NCBI RefSeq assembly: GCF_023155275.1
Contig: NZ_JALMUV010000058.1
Coordinates: 1-40,074, forward strand
Source: Streptomyces rhizoryzae
Lineage (GTDB): Bacteria; Actinomycetota; Actinomycetes; Streptomycetales; Streptomycetaceae
Length of the DNA: 40,074 bases
Reading direction: 5' to 3'
Shown here one piece after another: positions 24,490-32,784 of the stretch. A program made the translations under genes and the position numbers. Every line of letters starts with the position of its first letter. Positions within the stretch are counted from its first letter, which is position 1. The notes beneath the pieces are model-generated. The model ran no database searches, was not told the origin of the DNA, and saw nothing but the letters and a program-made list of their open reading frames with translations.

Positions 24490-26844
24490 TTACCGGGTGT
24501 AGCCGATGTCCTGGAAGCGGGGGGTGGCGAAGCCGAACGCGCCGATGTTGGCGAGGGACTTCCTGGTCGCCACCAGCTCCGGCCGCTGGTAGAGCGGAAT
24601 CGATCCGGCGGCCGCCCAGATCCGGGCGTCGGCCTGCTCGACCAGGGTGTGCGCGGCGTCCCCGTCCAGCTCGGAGGCGGCCTGGTCGAAGAGCTGGTCG
24701 ATGTGGTCGGTGCCGACCCGGGTGTAGTTCTGCTCGACGGTCAGCGAGCCGTCCGGGGCGGGCTGCGGCTTGGCGAAGATCGGCCGGGCGTCGGTGGCCG
24801 GGAAGGCGGTGCCGGGCCAGGAGTACAGCGCCAGGTCGTAGTCGCCGGAGGCGATGTGGTCCTGGAAGTAACTGGCGTCCGGCACCCGCTGGATCGCGGT
24901 CTGCACGCCGATCCGGTTCAGCATCCCGGCGATCCGCCGGCCCACGGCGCGCAGCTGCTCGGAGCCGGGCCCGTCGGGGAGGACGAAGCGCAGCGACAGC
25001 GGCCGGCCGTCCTTCTTCATCACCGGCACCGCGGCCGGCCGCCGGCCCGCCGCCTCCGGCGAGGCGGCGGCGTGCGCCGGCCGGGCCGCGGCCGCACCGG
25101 GGCCGGTCCGGAAGGCGGCCGCGTGCCCGGCGGCGGCCCCCGGCAGGTGCGGCGCCTGCCCGGTCTCGATCACCTCGGCGGCGCCCAGCGCCTGGGCGGC
25201 CCGCTTGGTGTACCGGCGGTACCTGGCGTACGCGGCGGAGCCGGTGTCCCCGTCGGCCGCGGCCTTCTCCTCGGCGGCGCCGGCCTTGTAGAACGCCGCG
25301 CTCTGCCGCAGCAGCGCGGCCTGCTGGACCTCGGAGCCGACCGCGCCGGTGAAGGACAGCGGGGCCTCGGCGGCGGCCGGGCGGGCACCGTCGCCCGCAC
25401 CGCGGGCCCGGGCGGGCCGCTGCGGGTTGCGGCCGTCGCTGACCGCGTCGCCGGGCCGGTCGGCCGGGGCGCCGTCGCCGGGCTCGTCCGCGCCGGGGCC
25501 GCGGTCGTCCGGGCCGTCGTCGTCCGCCCGGTCCGGGGTGACCGCGCGGCCGGCGCCGGCCTGCTCCCCGGCCGGCTCCGGCGCGGCCGGGCCCGAGGGC
25601 TTCCAGCCGGCGTCCGCGAGCAGCTTCCTGGCGGCGCCGGCGTCCGCGTCGCCGAGCGCGTCGCTGTGGTCCTGGTAGCCGTGCTGACCGGCCATCAGCA
25701 GGTGGTTGCCGAGCGGGTGGGAGGGCAGGTCCAGCGGCTTGAGGACGGAGTCGGCGAGCGCCTGCCGGTCGATGGCGCGGGCCACCGCGCGGCGCACCCG
25801 CTGGTCGGCGAGCGGTCCGGCGCTGCCGTTGAGGGCGAGCTGGGTGTAGGCGGGCTCCAGGGCCTTGCGGACGGTGTAGCCGCGCAGCGCGGCGTCCCGG
25901 GCGGCGGCGCGGTGCGCGGCGGCCTTGGCGTCCACGCCCTGGGGGGAGGCGGGCGCGGCGGCCCGGTCCACGCGCTCGGCGGCCGGCCGGTCCACCGCGG
26001 CGACGTCGACCGATCCGGCGGCCAGTGCCGCGGCCCGCTTGTCGCGCGGCAGCGCGGTCAGCACCAGCCGGTCGAGCTTGGCCTTCTCACCCCACCAGGC
26101 GGGGTTGCGGACCAGGGTGACGGTGCCGCGGTCGGCGTCCCGCGTGCGGACGAGGAACGGCCCGGCGCCGACCGGGAGCTTCTCCCGCACCCCGTCGTTG
26201 AAGACGTTCGCGTCGCCCATCACGGACCGGGGGTAGAGCGGGGTGAACAGCGCCTGCCAGTCCGCGTACGGGCGGGCGAAGGTGACCTTGACCTGGTGCG
26301 GTTTCGCGCCCGGCTCGACCTTGGCGATCCGGTCGTAGCCGGCGTTGCGGGCGGTCCAGTAGGCGCTGTCCTTGCCGCGCAGCGCGTTCCACTGGGCGGC
26401 GAAGTCGGCGGCGCCGATCGGCCGGCCGTCGCTCCACCGCGCCTTGGGGTTGAGCTGGTAGGTGACGACCTGCCGGGGCTCGCGGGCGCTGATGTCCGCG
26501 GCGGTGAGGTAGTCGGCGTTGCGCTGCGGCCGGCCGCCGGCGTCGAGGGTGAACAGGCTGGGCAGCACCGCGCCGGCGACCCGGGTGGTGCCGGCGTCGG
26601 CGTCGCTCTGGAAGGCGTTGAAGGTGCTGGGCAGCGCGTCGAGGGCCCAGCGCACCGTGCCGCCGTTCTTCAGCGCGCCGCGCGGGGCCGGTGCGATGTC
26701 CTGGGACCGGGCGACGGAGGGGGCGGTGTCGCCCTGGCTGCACCCGGCCAGCACCGGCATCGGGAGCAGCACCCCCGCCGCGACGATCGCGGCACAGCGG
26801 CGCCGCCGGCACACCGCGCCGGCTGGCCTGACGTGGTCGGTCAT
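24490..26844 (-). CDS. Orphan family-5 substrate-binding lipoprotein, LpqW-like, with large low-complexity insertion
   Basis: Lipoprotein of 784 residues: a basic n-region (CRRRRC), hydrophobic stretch and lipobox LAGC (Cys35). The SBP_bac_5 fold is recognisable in GGTVRWALDALPSTFNAFQS (from ~61), LNPKARWSDGRPI and GAGPFLV, and in the C-terminal lobe (LSLRFVLPDGPGSEQLRAVG onward, to the SIPLYQRPELVA segment). Residues ~416-608 are an Ala/Gly/Pro/Asp/Arg-rich insertion between KLLADAGWKPSG and the C-terminal lobe; a smaller Ala-rich patch is at ~285-320. ATG 26844 was chosen because GGAGG lies 8 bases upstream. No permease or ATPase accompanies it. Mycobacterial LpqW has the same fold without a transporter and acts in envelope glycolipid synthesis; that parallel is inference. 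Confidence 0.85.
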   Translation of the reverse strand: MTDHVRPAGAVCRRRRCAAIVAAGVLLPMPVLAGCSQGDTAPSVARSQDIAPAPRGALKNGGTVRWALDALPSTFNAFQSDADAGTTRVAGAVLPSLFTLDAGGRPQRNADYLTAADISAREPRQVVTYQLNPKARWSDGRPIGAADFAAQWNALRGKDSAYWTARNAGYDRIAKVEPGAKPHQVKVTFARPYADWQALFTPLYPRSVMGDANVFNDGVREKLPVGAGPFLVRTRDADRGTVTLVRNPAWWGEKAKLDRLVLTALPRDKRAAALAAGSVDVAAVDRPAAERVDRAAAPASPQGVDAKAAAHRAAARDAALRGYTVRKALEPAYTQLALNGSAGPLADQRVRRAVARAIDRQALADSVLKPLDLPSHPLGNHLLMAGQHGYQDHSDALGDADAGAARKLLADAGWKPSGPAAPEPAGEQAGAGRAVTPDRADDDGPDDRGPGADEPGDGAPADRPGDAVSDGRNPQRPARARGAGDGARPAAAEAPLSFTGAVGSEVQQAALLRQSAAFYKAGAAEEKAAADGDTGSAAYARYRRYTKRAAQALGAAEVIETGQAPHLPGAAAGHAAAFRTGPGAAAARPAHAAASPEAAGRRPAAVPVMKKDGRPLSLRFVLPDGPGSEQLRAVGRRIAGMLNRIGVQTAIQRVPDASYFQDHIASGDYDLALYSWPGTAFPATDARPIFAKPQPAPDGSLTVEQNYTRVGTDHIDQLFDQAASELDGDAAHTLVEQADARIWAAAGSIPLYQRPELVATRKSLANIGAFGFATPRFQDIGYTR

Positions 26845-27267
26845 GACAGTTACCTCCGGGCTCGCCCGCGCCGCACCGAGCCGCAGCAACACGTCCGGCC
26901 GACTTTGCGGCTCATCACATCTATGGCATCCCTAACTGAAGGTGACCGTCCGCTTCCTCGCCTCCCGACACGGCGGCGGCGCGCCGAAGGCCACCCGCCC
27001 GGCCCCGTTCCCGCTGCTCCGACCGGTGGACGCACGGGATCACGACGGGGCGTACGGACCCCCGCGCGCGCCCCCGGGAGGGCCCGCCGATGGCCGTGGA
27101 CCTGCCCCGTTCGCACCGGAGTTCGACGTTCCGTGGGGCGTGGGGGTGGGGCAACGCACCGGTTCGAGTCGTACTCGCGCCTGCCCCCTTCCCAAGCCCT
27201 ACTGTGACGCGCGACACTCTCGGGCGCATGAGATCGCCCACCACCCGTCACGAAGTGAGGGCATGCG
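26845..27267. other. 423-bp divergent intergenic region
   Basis: Lies between the orphan binding lipoprotein (minus) and the sdh operon (plus). I see no gene with a usable ribosome site. On the minus strand TAGATG near 26920, 17 bases after GTCACC, is a weak promoter candidate for the lipoprotein. On the plus-strand side a Crp-consensus site is at 27204-27217, and a small TCAC-GAA-GTGA palindrome at 27248-27258 overlaps the ribosome site of the first sdh-operon gene. The middle, ~26960-27150, is GC-rich without clear structure. Confidence 0.6.
27204..27217. promoter_or_regulatory. Candidate Crp-binding site before the sdh operon
   Basis: GTGACGCGCGACAC fits the Streptomyces Crp consensus GTGN6GNCAC at every fixed base. 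It is centred 57 bp before the ATG of the first gene. A TACTGT overlaps its left edge (27200-27205) and could be a -10, in which case Crp would repress; no good -35 is visible. Confidence 0.45.
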
Positions 27268-27567
27268 ATGTCCGTTCAGGACGACTTGACGGCGGTTGAA
27301 CGCAGCCTGGACGCCCTGGTCCAGGCGGTCGGCGCGCTGGAGAAGCGGATCGGCGAGGGGCTGGAGGTCCGCCGGATCCGCAGCGACACCGACCACCTGC
27401 GGGAGGGCCTGGCGCTGCTGAAGCAGAGTCTGGCCGCCGCCCCGCCGGGCCGGGCCGGTACGGCCGAGGACGAGATGGTGCCGATCCCGGACACCCCCTA
27501 CAACTCCGCGCTGTGGACCGACGCCGAGGACGAGGGCCTGGGCGCCAGGGACCGGCACGCACCGTAA
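27268..27567 (+). CDS. Small coiled-coil protein, first gene of the sdh operon, unknown function
   Basis: A 99-residue acidic protein. Residues ~4-57 are heptad-rich and probably coiled coil (DLTAVERSLDALVQAVGALE, then DTDHLREGLALLKQSL). The tail VPIPDTPYNSALWTDAEDEG is uncharged then acidic and may be a binding segment. No signal peptide or membrane helix. ATG 27268 has GTGAGGGC upstream. It ends 14 bp before sdhC and is surely co-transcribed with it. I know no named family; an assembly or regulatory role for the dehydrogenase is inference from position only. Confidence 0.8.
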   Translation: MSVQDDLTAVERSLDALVQAVGALEKRIGEGLEVRRIRSDTDHLREGLALLKQSLAAAPPGRAGTAEDEMVPIPDTPYNSALWTDAEDEGLGARDRHAP

Positions 27568-27581
27568 GGACGGAGACGACG

Positions 27582-28409
27582 TTGGCCACTGGCATCGAAC
27601 CCGCACCGCAATCGGGCCCGACCGGCGTGCGCGATGCCTCGCGCGCCGCGATCCCCGCCCGCCACCTGCGCACCGACCGCTGGTGGCTGGCGCCGGCCGG
27701 CACCGCCGCCGGGCTGCTCGCGTTCGTCGTCTACTCGACCTGGCGGGCGTTCGCGAACGCCGACTACTACCACGCCCCGTATGTCTCGCCGTTCTACTCC
27801 CCGTGCCTGGCGGCGAACTGCCACCCCATGCGCGGCGGCCCCAACTGGGAGGTGTTCGGCAGCTGGTGGGGCCTGTCCCCCGCGCTGCTGATCCTGATCT
27901 TCCCGCTGGGCTTCCGGCTGACCTGCTACTACTACCGCAAGGCGTACTACCGCGGCTTCTGGGCGTCCCCGCCGGCCTGCGCGGTCGCCGAGCCGCACCG
28001 CAGGTACACCGGCGAGACCCGCTTCCCGCTGATCCTCCAGAACGTCCACCGCTACTTCTTCTACTTCGCGGTCCTGGTCGCCGGGGTGCTGACGTACGAC
28101 ACCGTGCTGACCTTCCGCGACGACCACTACCGCTGGGGCCACATGGGCCTGGGCTCGCTGGTCTTCCTCGCCAACATCGTGCTGATCTGGGCGTACACCC
28201 TCTCCTGCCACTCCTGCCGGCACATCGTCGGCGGCCGGCTGCGGCACTTCTCCAAGCACCCGGTGCGGTACCGACTGTGGGGCTGGGTCAGCACGCTCAA
28301 CGCCCGCCACATGCAGCTCGCCTGGGCGTCGCTGATCAGCGTGGCGGTGGCGGACTTCTACGTCTTCCTGCTGGCCGGCGGGGCGTTCGAGGACCCGCGC
28401 TTCTTCTGA
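27582..28409 (+). CDS. sdhC: Succinate dehydrogenase membrane anchor subunit, Sdh1/type F
   Basis: Membrane subunit of complex II, 275 residues with about five helices; it passes electrons from SdhB to menaquinone. It matches the M. tuberculosis Rv0249c/M. smegmatis Sdh1 anchor in length and order, not the small SdhC/SdhD pair. Two Cys/His clusters stand out: SPCLAANCHP (Cys75, Cys80, His81) and SCHSCRH (Cys209, His210, Cys212, His214). The mycobacterial Sdh1 structure has a Rieske-type [2Fe-2S] cluster in the membrane, and these residues are the obvious ligand candidates here. His156 (NVHRYFFYF), His187 and His243 are other conserved-looking His. TTG 27582 is chosen: GGACGGAGA lies upstream and it is 14 bp after the previous stop; a frame open from 27513 would overlap that gene. 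Confidence 0.88.
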   Translation: MATGIEPAPQSGPTGVRDASRAAIPARHLRTDRWWLAPAGTAAGLLAFVVYSTWRAFANADYYHAPYVSPFYSPCLAANCHPMRGGPNWEVFGSWWGLSPALLILIFPLGFRLTCYYYRKAYYRGFWASPPACAVAEPHRRYTGETRFPLILQNVHRYFFYFAVLVAGVLTYDTVLTFRDDHYRWGHMGLGSLVFLANIVLIWAYTLSCHSCRHIVGGRLRHFSKHPVRYRLWGWVSTLNARHMQLAWASLISVAVADFYVFLLAGGAFEDPRFF

Positions 28410-28416
28410 CGCAGGC

Positions 28417-28451
28417 AACTTCCGAGGGAAACCGCGGAACTTACGAGGGAA
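28417..28451 (+). repeat. Tandem imperfect repeat carrying two Shine-Dalgarno-like cores
   Basis: AACTTCCGAGGGAA (28417-28430) and AACTTACGAGGGAA (28438-28451), one mismatch, 21 bp apart, filling the sdhC-sdhA gap. Each copy has GAGGGAA; only the second is placed to serve sdhA. Confidence 0.6.
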
Positions 28452-28463
28452 GGTGTGCCGCTG

Positions 28464-30386
28464 ATGGCGCATGTGGACCGGCAGACCTGGGACGTGGTCG
28501 TGGTGGGCGCGGGCGGCGCCGGGCTGCGCGCCGCCATCGAGGCCCGCGAGGCGGGCATGCGGACGGCGGTGATCTGCAAGTCCCTGTTCGGCAAGGCCCA
28601 TACGGTGATGGCCGAGGGCGGTATCGCGGCCAGTATGGGCAACGCCAACGAGCACGACACCTGGCAGGTCCACTTCCGGGACACCCTGCGCGGCGGCAAG
28701 TTCCTCAACCACTGGCGGATGGCCGAACTGCACGCCCGGGAGGCCCCCGACCGGGTCTGGGAGCTGGAGACCTGGGGCGCGCTCTTCGACCGCACCCCGG
28801 ACGGCCGGATCTCCCAGCGCAACTTCGGCGGCCACGAGTACCCGCGGCTGGCACACGTCGGCGACCGCACCGGCCTGGAGCTGATCCGCACCCTCCAGCA
28901 GAAGATCGTCTCCCTCCAGCAGGAGGACCAGCGGGTCTCCGGCTCGTACGAGGAGGGGCTGAAGGTCTTCCAGGAGTGCACCGTCACCCGCGTGCTGAAG
29001 ACCGGCGGCAAGGTCTCCGGGGTCTTCGCCTACGACCGGGAGTCGGGGCGGTTCTTCGTGCTGGAGGCGCCGGCGGTGGTGCTGGCCACCGGCGGGATCG
29101 GCAAGTCCTTCAAGGTGACCTCCAACTCCTGGGAGTACACCGGCGACGGCCACGCGCTGGCGCTGCTGGCCGGCGCGCCGCTGATCAACATGGAGTTCGT
29201 GCAGTTCCACCCGACCGGGATGGTCTGGCCGCCGTCGGTCAAGGGCATCCTGGTCACCGAGTCGGTGCGCGGCGACGGCGGGGTGCTGCGCAACAGCGAC
29301 GGCAAGCGGTTCATGTTCGACTACGTCCCGGACGTCTTCAAGGAGAAGTACGCCGAGACCGAGGCCGAGGGCGACCGCTGGTACGACGACCCCGACCGCA
29401 ACCGCCGGCCCCCCGAGCTGCTGCCCCGCGACGAGGTGGCCCGGGCCATCAACGCCGAGGTCAAGGCGGGCCGCGGCTCCCCGCACGGCGGGGTCTTCCT
29501 GGACGTCTCGACCCGGATGCCGGCCGAGGTGATCAAGCGCCGGCTGCCGTCCATGCACCACCAGTTCAAGGAGCTGGCGGACGTGGACATCACCGCCGAG
29601 CCGATGGAGGTCGGCCCGACCTGCCACTACGTGATGGGCGGGGTGGAGGTGGACCCGGACACCGCGGCGGCGACCGGCGTGCCCGGGCTGTTCGCGGCCG
29701 GCGAGGTGGCCGGCGGGATGCACGGCTCCAACCGGCTGGGCGGCAACTCCCTCTCCGACCTGCTGGTCTTCGGCCGCCGCGCGGGACTGTACGCGGCCGA
29801 GTACGTCACCGCGCTGCACGCCCGGCCGCCCGCCGAGGCGCGCGACATCGACGCGGCCGAGGCGGAGGCGCTGCGCCCGTTCAGCGCCGAGGAGACCGGC
29901 GGCCCGGCGGAGAACCCGTACGCCCTGCACCAGGAGCTCCAGCAGGCGATGAACGACCTGGTCGGCATCATCCGCCGGGAGGAGGAGATGGCCGAGGCGC
30001 TCAGCCGGCTCGCGGCGCTGCGGGTGCGGGCCCACCGGGCGGGCGTGGAGGGCCACCGGCAGTACAACCCCGGCTGGCACCTGGCCCTGGACCTGCGGAA
30101 CATGCTGCTGGTCAGCGAGTGCGTGGCGCGGGCGGCGCTGACCCGCACGGAGAGCCGGGGCGGCCACACCCGGGACGACTACCCGGAGATGGACCGGCGC
30201 TGGCGCAACGTCAACCTCGTCTGCGAGCTCGCCGACGGGCCGGACGGCGGCGGCGACCCGGACCCGGCGCGCGGGCGGATCCGGCTCACCCGCCGGGAGA
30301 CCCCGCCGATCCGCCGCGATCTCCTCGAACTCTTCGAGCAGGACGAGCTGGTGAAGTATCTGACGGACGAGGAGCTGAGCCGGTGA
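28464..30386 (+). CDS. sdhA: Succinate dehydrogenase flavoprotein subunit
   Basis: FAD subunit that oxidises succinate to fumarate, 640 residues. Rossmann motif GAGGAG (15-20). KAHTVMAEGG includes His46, the expected covalent FAD attachment site. Active-site blocks QFHPTGM and ESVRGDGG (substrate-binding Arg) are present, as is the C-terminal ESRGGHTRDDYPEMD. ATG 28464 was preferred to GTG 28455: the GGAAGG is 10 bases before 28464 but directly abuts 28455. It fits mycobacterial Rv0248c-type Sdh1 in length. Its stop overlaps the sdhB start (GTGA). Confidence 0.95.
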   Translation: MAHVDRQTWDVVVVGAGGAGLRAAIEAREAGMRTAVICKSLFGKAHTVMAEGGIAASMGNANEHDTWQVHFRDTLRGGKFLNHWRMAELHAREAPDRVWELETWGALFDRTPDGRISQRNFGGHEYPRLAHVGDRTGLELIRTLQQKIVSLQQEDQRVSGSYEEGLKVFQECTVTRVLKTGGKVSGVFAYDRESGRFFVLEAPAVVLATGGIGKSFKVTSNSWEYTGDGHALALLAGAPLINMEFVQFHPTGMVWPPSVKGILVTESVRGDGGVLRNSDGKRFMFDYVPDVFKEKYAETEAEGDRWYDDPDRNRRPPELLPRDEVARAINAEVKAGRGSPHGGVFLDVSTRMPAEVIKRRLPSMHHQFKELADVDITAEPMEVGPTCHYVMGGVEVDPDTAAATGVPGLFAAGEVAGGMHGSNRLGGNSLSDLLVFGRRAGLYAAEYVTALHARPPAEARDIDAAEAEALRPFSAEETGGPAENPYALHQELQQAMNDLVGIIRREEEMAEALSRLAALRVRAHRAGVEGHRQYNPGWHLALDLRNMLLVSECVARAALTRTESRGGHTRDDYPEMDRRWRNVNLVCELADGPDGGGDPDPARGRIRLTRRETPPIRRDLLELFEQDELVKYLTDEELSR

Positions 30387-31183
30387 GCGAGCGGCAGGCG
30401 GAGCAGCGGCCCGGCGGGTCCTACCCGGCGCACTTCCGGGTCTGGCGCGGTGACGCGGACGGCGGTGAACTGCGCGACTACGAGGTCGAGGTGCACGAGG
30501 GCGAGGTGGTGCTCGACATCATCCACCGCCTCCAGGCCACCCAGGCGCCGGACCTCGCGGTGCGCTGGAACTGCAAGGCGGGCAAGTGCGGTTCGTGCAG
30601 CGCGGAGATCAACGGGCGGCCGCGGCTGATGTGCATGACGCGGATGTCGGTGTTCACCCGCGCCGAGACCGTCACGGTCACCCCGATGCGGACCTTCCCG
30701 GTCCTGCGCGACCTGGTCACCGACGTCTCGTTCAACTACACCAAGGCGCGCGAGATCCCCGCGTTCGTGCCGCCGGCGGATCTGGGGCCGGGCGAGTACC
30801 GGATGCGGCAGGAGGACGTGAACCGGTCACAGGAGTTCCGCAAGTGCATCGAGTGCTTCCTGTGCCAGAACACCTGCCATGTGGTCCGGGACCACGAGGA
30901 GAACAAGGACGCCTTCGCCGGCCCGCGCTTCCTGATGCGGATCGCCGAGCTGGACATGCACCCGCTGGACGCCGCACCGGCCCTCGGCCTGGACCGCAGG
31001 CGCACCGCGCAGGACGGCCACGGGCTCGGCTACTGCAACATCACCAAGTGCTGCACGGAGGTCTGCCCCGAGCACATCAAGATCACCGACAATGCGCTGA
31101 TCCCGCTGAAGGAGCGGGCCGCGGACCGGAAATACGACCCTCTGGTGTGGCTCGGGAACAAGATCCGGCGACGGACGGAATGA
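30383..31183 (+). CDS. sdhB: Succinate dehydrogenase iron-sulfur subunit
   Basis: Electron-transfer subunit, 266 residues. The N-terminal plant-type ferredoxin domain has Cys64, Cys69, Cys72 and Cys84 for the [2Fe-2S] cluster (CKAGKCGSC...LMC). The C-terminal domain has CIECFLCQNTC (Cys155, 158, 161, 165) and CNITKCCTEVCPEH (Cys218, 223/224, 228) for the [4Fe-4S] and third cluster. GTG 30383 overlaps the sdhA stop by four bases (GTGA) with GAGGAG upstream. No terminator is obvious in the 105 bp before the next gene. Confidence 0.95.
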   Translation: MSERQAEQRPGGSYPAHFRVWRGDADGGELRDYEVEVHEGEVVLDIIHRLQATQAPDLAVRWNCKAGKCGSCSAEINGRPRLMCMTRMSVFTRAETVTVTPMRTFPVLRDLVTDVSFNYTKAREIPAFVPPADLGPGEYRMRQEDVNRSQEFRKCIECFLCQNTCHVVRDHEENKDAFAGPRFLMRIAELDMHPLDAAPALGLDRRRTAQDGHGLGYCNITKCCTEVCPEHIKITDNALIPLKERAADRKYDPLVWLGNKIRRRTE

Positions 31184-31276
31184 CCCGCCGCGTCCCCGAG
31201 TAGCCGGTCCTGCCGCTCTTCTGACGTGGAATCAGATGGCTGGAAACATCCTTACGGCGGATTCGAACAAGCGCGG

Positions 31277-31282
31277 TATAAG
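31277..31282 (+). promoter_or_regulatory. Candidate -10 of a leaderless amidohydrolase promoter
   Basis: TATAAG six bases before the chosen ATG at 31289, without a clear ribosome site between. The -35 is not clear. Confidence 0.4.
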
Positions 31283-31288
31283 AACGGA

Positions 31289-32701
31289 ATGAATCTTCCG
31301 AAACTGAACCGGCGCCGCGTGCTGGCGGGCCTGGGCACGGTCCCGCTGGCCGCCGCGGCCGGCTTCCCCGCCGTCGCCCAGGACCGCCCGGCCACCCCCG
31401 CACCGGCCCCCGGCCCCCGCCGCACCACCCTGCTGCGCGGCGCCGACCTGGTGCTCACCATGGACACCAAGCTGGGCAAGGGCCCCCTGGGGCAGCTGGA
31501 GAACGGCGTGGACGTCCTGCTGCGGGACGGCACCGTCGCCGCCGTGGGGCGCGGGCTGACCGCCCCGGCCGGCGCCCGCCTCCTGGACACCCGCGGCAGG
31601 ATCGTGCTGCCCGGCTTCGTCGACCTGCACAACCACCTGTGGCAGTCCAGCATCCGCGGCGGCTGTTCGAACGAGGACCTCTACGGCTGGCTCGGCGACT
31701 GCAACCGCGCCACCCTCCCCGGGATCGGCCCCCAGGACATGTACCGCTTCGTCCACCTGGCCGCCCTCGACGCCCTCCAGGCGGGCGTCACCACCGTCGT
31801 CGACTGGGTCCACCCGATCCCCTACGACACCAGCGAGCGCTACATCGGGGCCCTGGACGACGCCGGGCTGCGCTTCGTCTACGCCGCCACCCAGAGCGCC
31901 GCCGACGCCCACCTCATCCCGAAGGTCAAGAAGGACCTCCTCGACCCGCTCCCGCTGGCCTCCGTCCAGGTCTCCGCGCACGCCGGGATGGACCGGCTCA
32001 AGGAGTTGCGGGCGCTGTACGAGGTCGCCCGCGACCTGAAGGTGATGTTCAACTCGCACGTCCTGGAGAACAAGGGCGACCGCGCGGACGACCCGATCCG
32101 CTCGCTGCGCGAGATCGGCGCGTTCGGCCCGGACCTGCTGATGAACCACGCCATCCACCTCACCGCCGAGGAGATCGCGCTGACCGGCGAGCACGACGTG
32201 CGGATCGCGCACTGCCCGCTGAGCAACATGCGGCTGGCGTCCGGTATCTGCCCGCTGCCGGCCTTCCACCGGCACGGCGTCAAGGCCGGGCTGGGCCACG
32301 ACGGCGGCACCAACGACACCTCGGACATGTTCAACGTGATGAAGGCGGCGGTCGGCCTCCAACGGGCCCTGCACCAGGACGCCGAGATCCACCCGACCCT
32401 CCCGGCCGTGCTGCGGATGGCCACCCTCGGCGGCGCGGAGGCCATCGGCATGGCCGACCGGGTCGGCTCACTGACCCCCGGCAAGCGCGCCGACGTCGTG
32501 GTCCTGGACCCCGGCACGCTCAACTTCGCCCCGCGCTTCGACTGGACCAGCCAGATCGTCCTCAACGGCCAGCCGCCGAACGTCAGCGAGGTGTTCGTCG
32601 ACGGCCACCTGCGCAAGGCGGACGGCGCGCTGCTGCACGTCGACACCGCCCGCGTCGTCCGCGAGGCCGAACTGGCCGCCGCGCACCTCCGCGGCGCCTG
32701 A
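31289..32701 (+). CDS. Tat-exported amidohydrolase (ATZ/TRZ deaminase family)
   Basis: Metal-dependent amidohydrolase or deaminase of 470 residues. Metal ligands: HNH in VDLHNHLWQ, then SAHAGMD, NHAIHLT and the catalytic Asp in GLGHDGGTNDT. The C-terminal GSLTPGKRADVVVLD closes the beta-sandwich as in cytosine/guanine or S-adenosylhomocysteine deaminases. The N-terminus MNLPKLNRRRVLAGLGTVPL with AAAAGFPAVAQ is a twin-arginine signal, so the enzyme is folded in the cytoplasm and exported, whereas most relatives are cytoplasmic. ATG 31289 is chosen because it puts the twin arginines in place; the in-frame start at 31226 would bury the signal. The substrate is not readable from sequence. Confidence 0.88.
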   Translation: MNLPKLNRRRVLAGLGTVPLAAAAGFPAVAQDRPATPAPAPGPRRTTLLRGADLVLTMDTKLGKGPLGQLENGVDVLLRDGTVAAVGRGLTAPAGARLLDTRGRIVLPGFVDLHNHLWQSSIRGGCSNEDLYGWLGDCNRATLPGIGPQDMYRFVHLAALDALQAGVTTVVDWVHPIPYDTSERYIGALDDAGLRFVYAATQSAADAHLIPKVKKDLLDPLPLASVQVSAHAGMDRLKELRALYEVARDLKVMFNSHVLENKGDRADDPIRSLREIGAFGPDLLMNHAIHLTAEEIALTGEHDVRIAHCPLSNMRLASGICPLPAFHRHGVKAGLGHDGGTNDTSDMFNVMKAAVGLQRALHQDAEIHPTLPAVLRMATLGGAEAIGMADRVGSLTPGKRADVVVLDPGTLNFAPRFDWTSQIVLNGQPPNVSEVFVDGHLRKADGALLHVDTARVVREAELAAAHLRGA

Positions 32702-32713
32702 CCGCCCGCTCCG

Positions 32714-32733
32714 CCCGGGTCCGTCCACCCGGG
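32714..32733. terminator. Weak hairpin between convergent genes
   Basis: CCCGGG at 32714-32719 and 32728-32733, loop of eight, in the 83 bp between the amidohydrolase and the SpoIIE gene. Short stem without T-run. Confidence 0.3.
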
Positions 32734-32784
32734 TCCTCCGGGGCCTGCCGCGCCCCTCGGCGCACGCCCCTCCGAACGCGCCCC

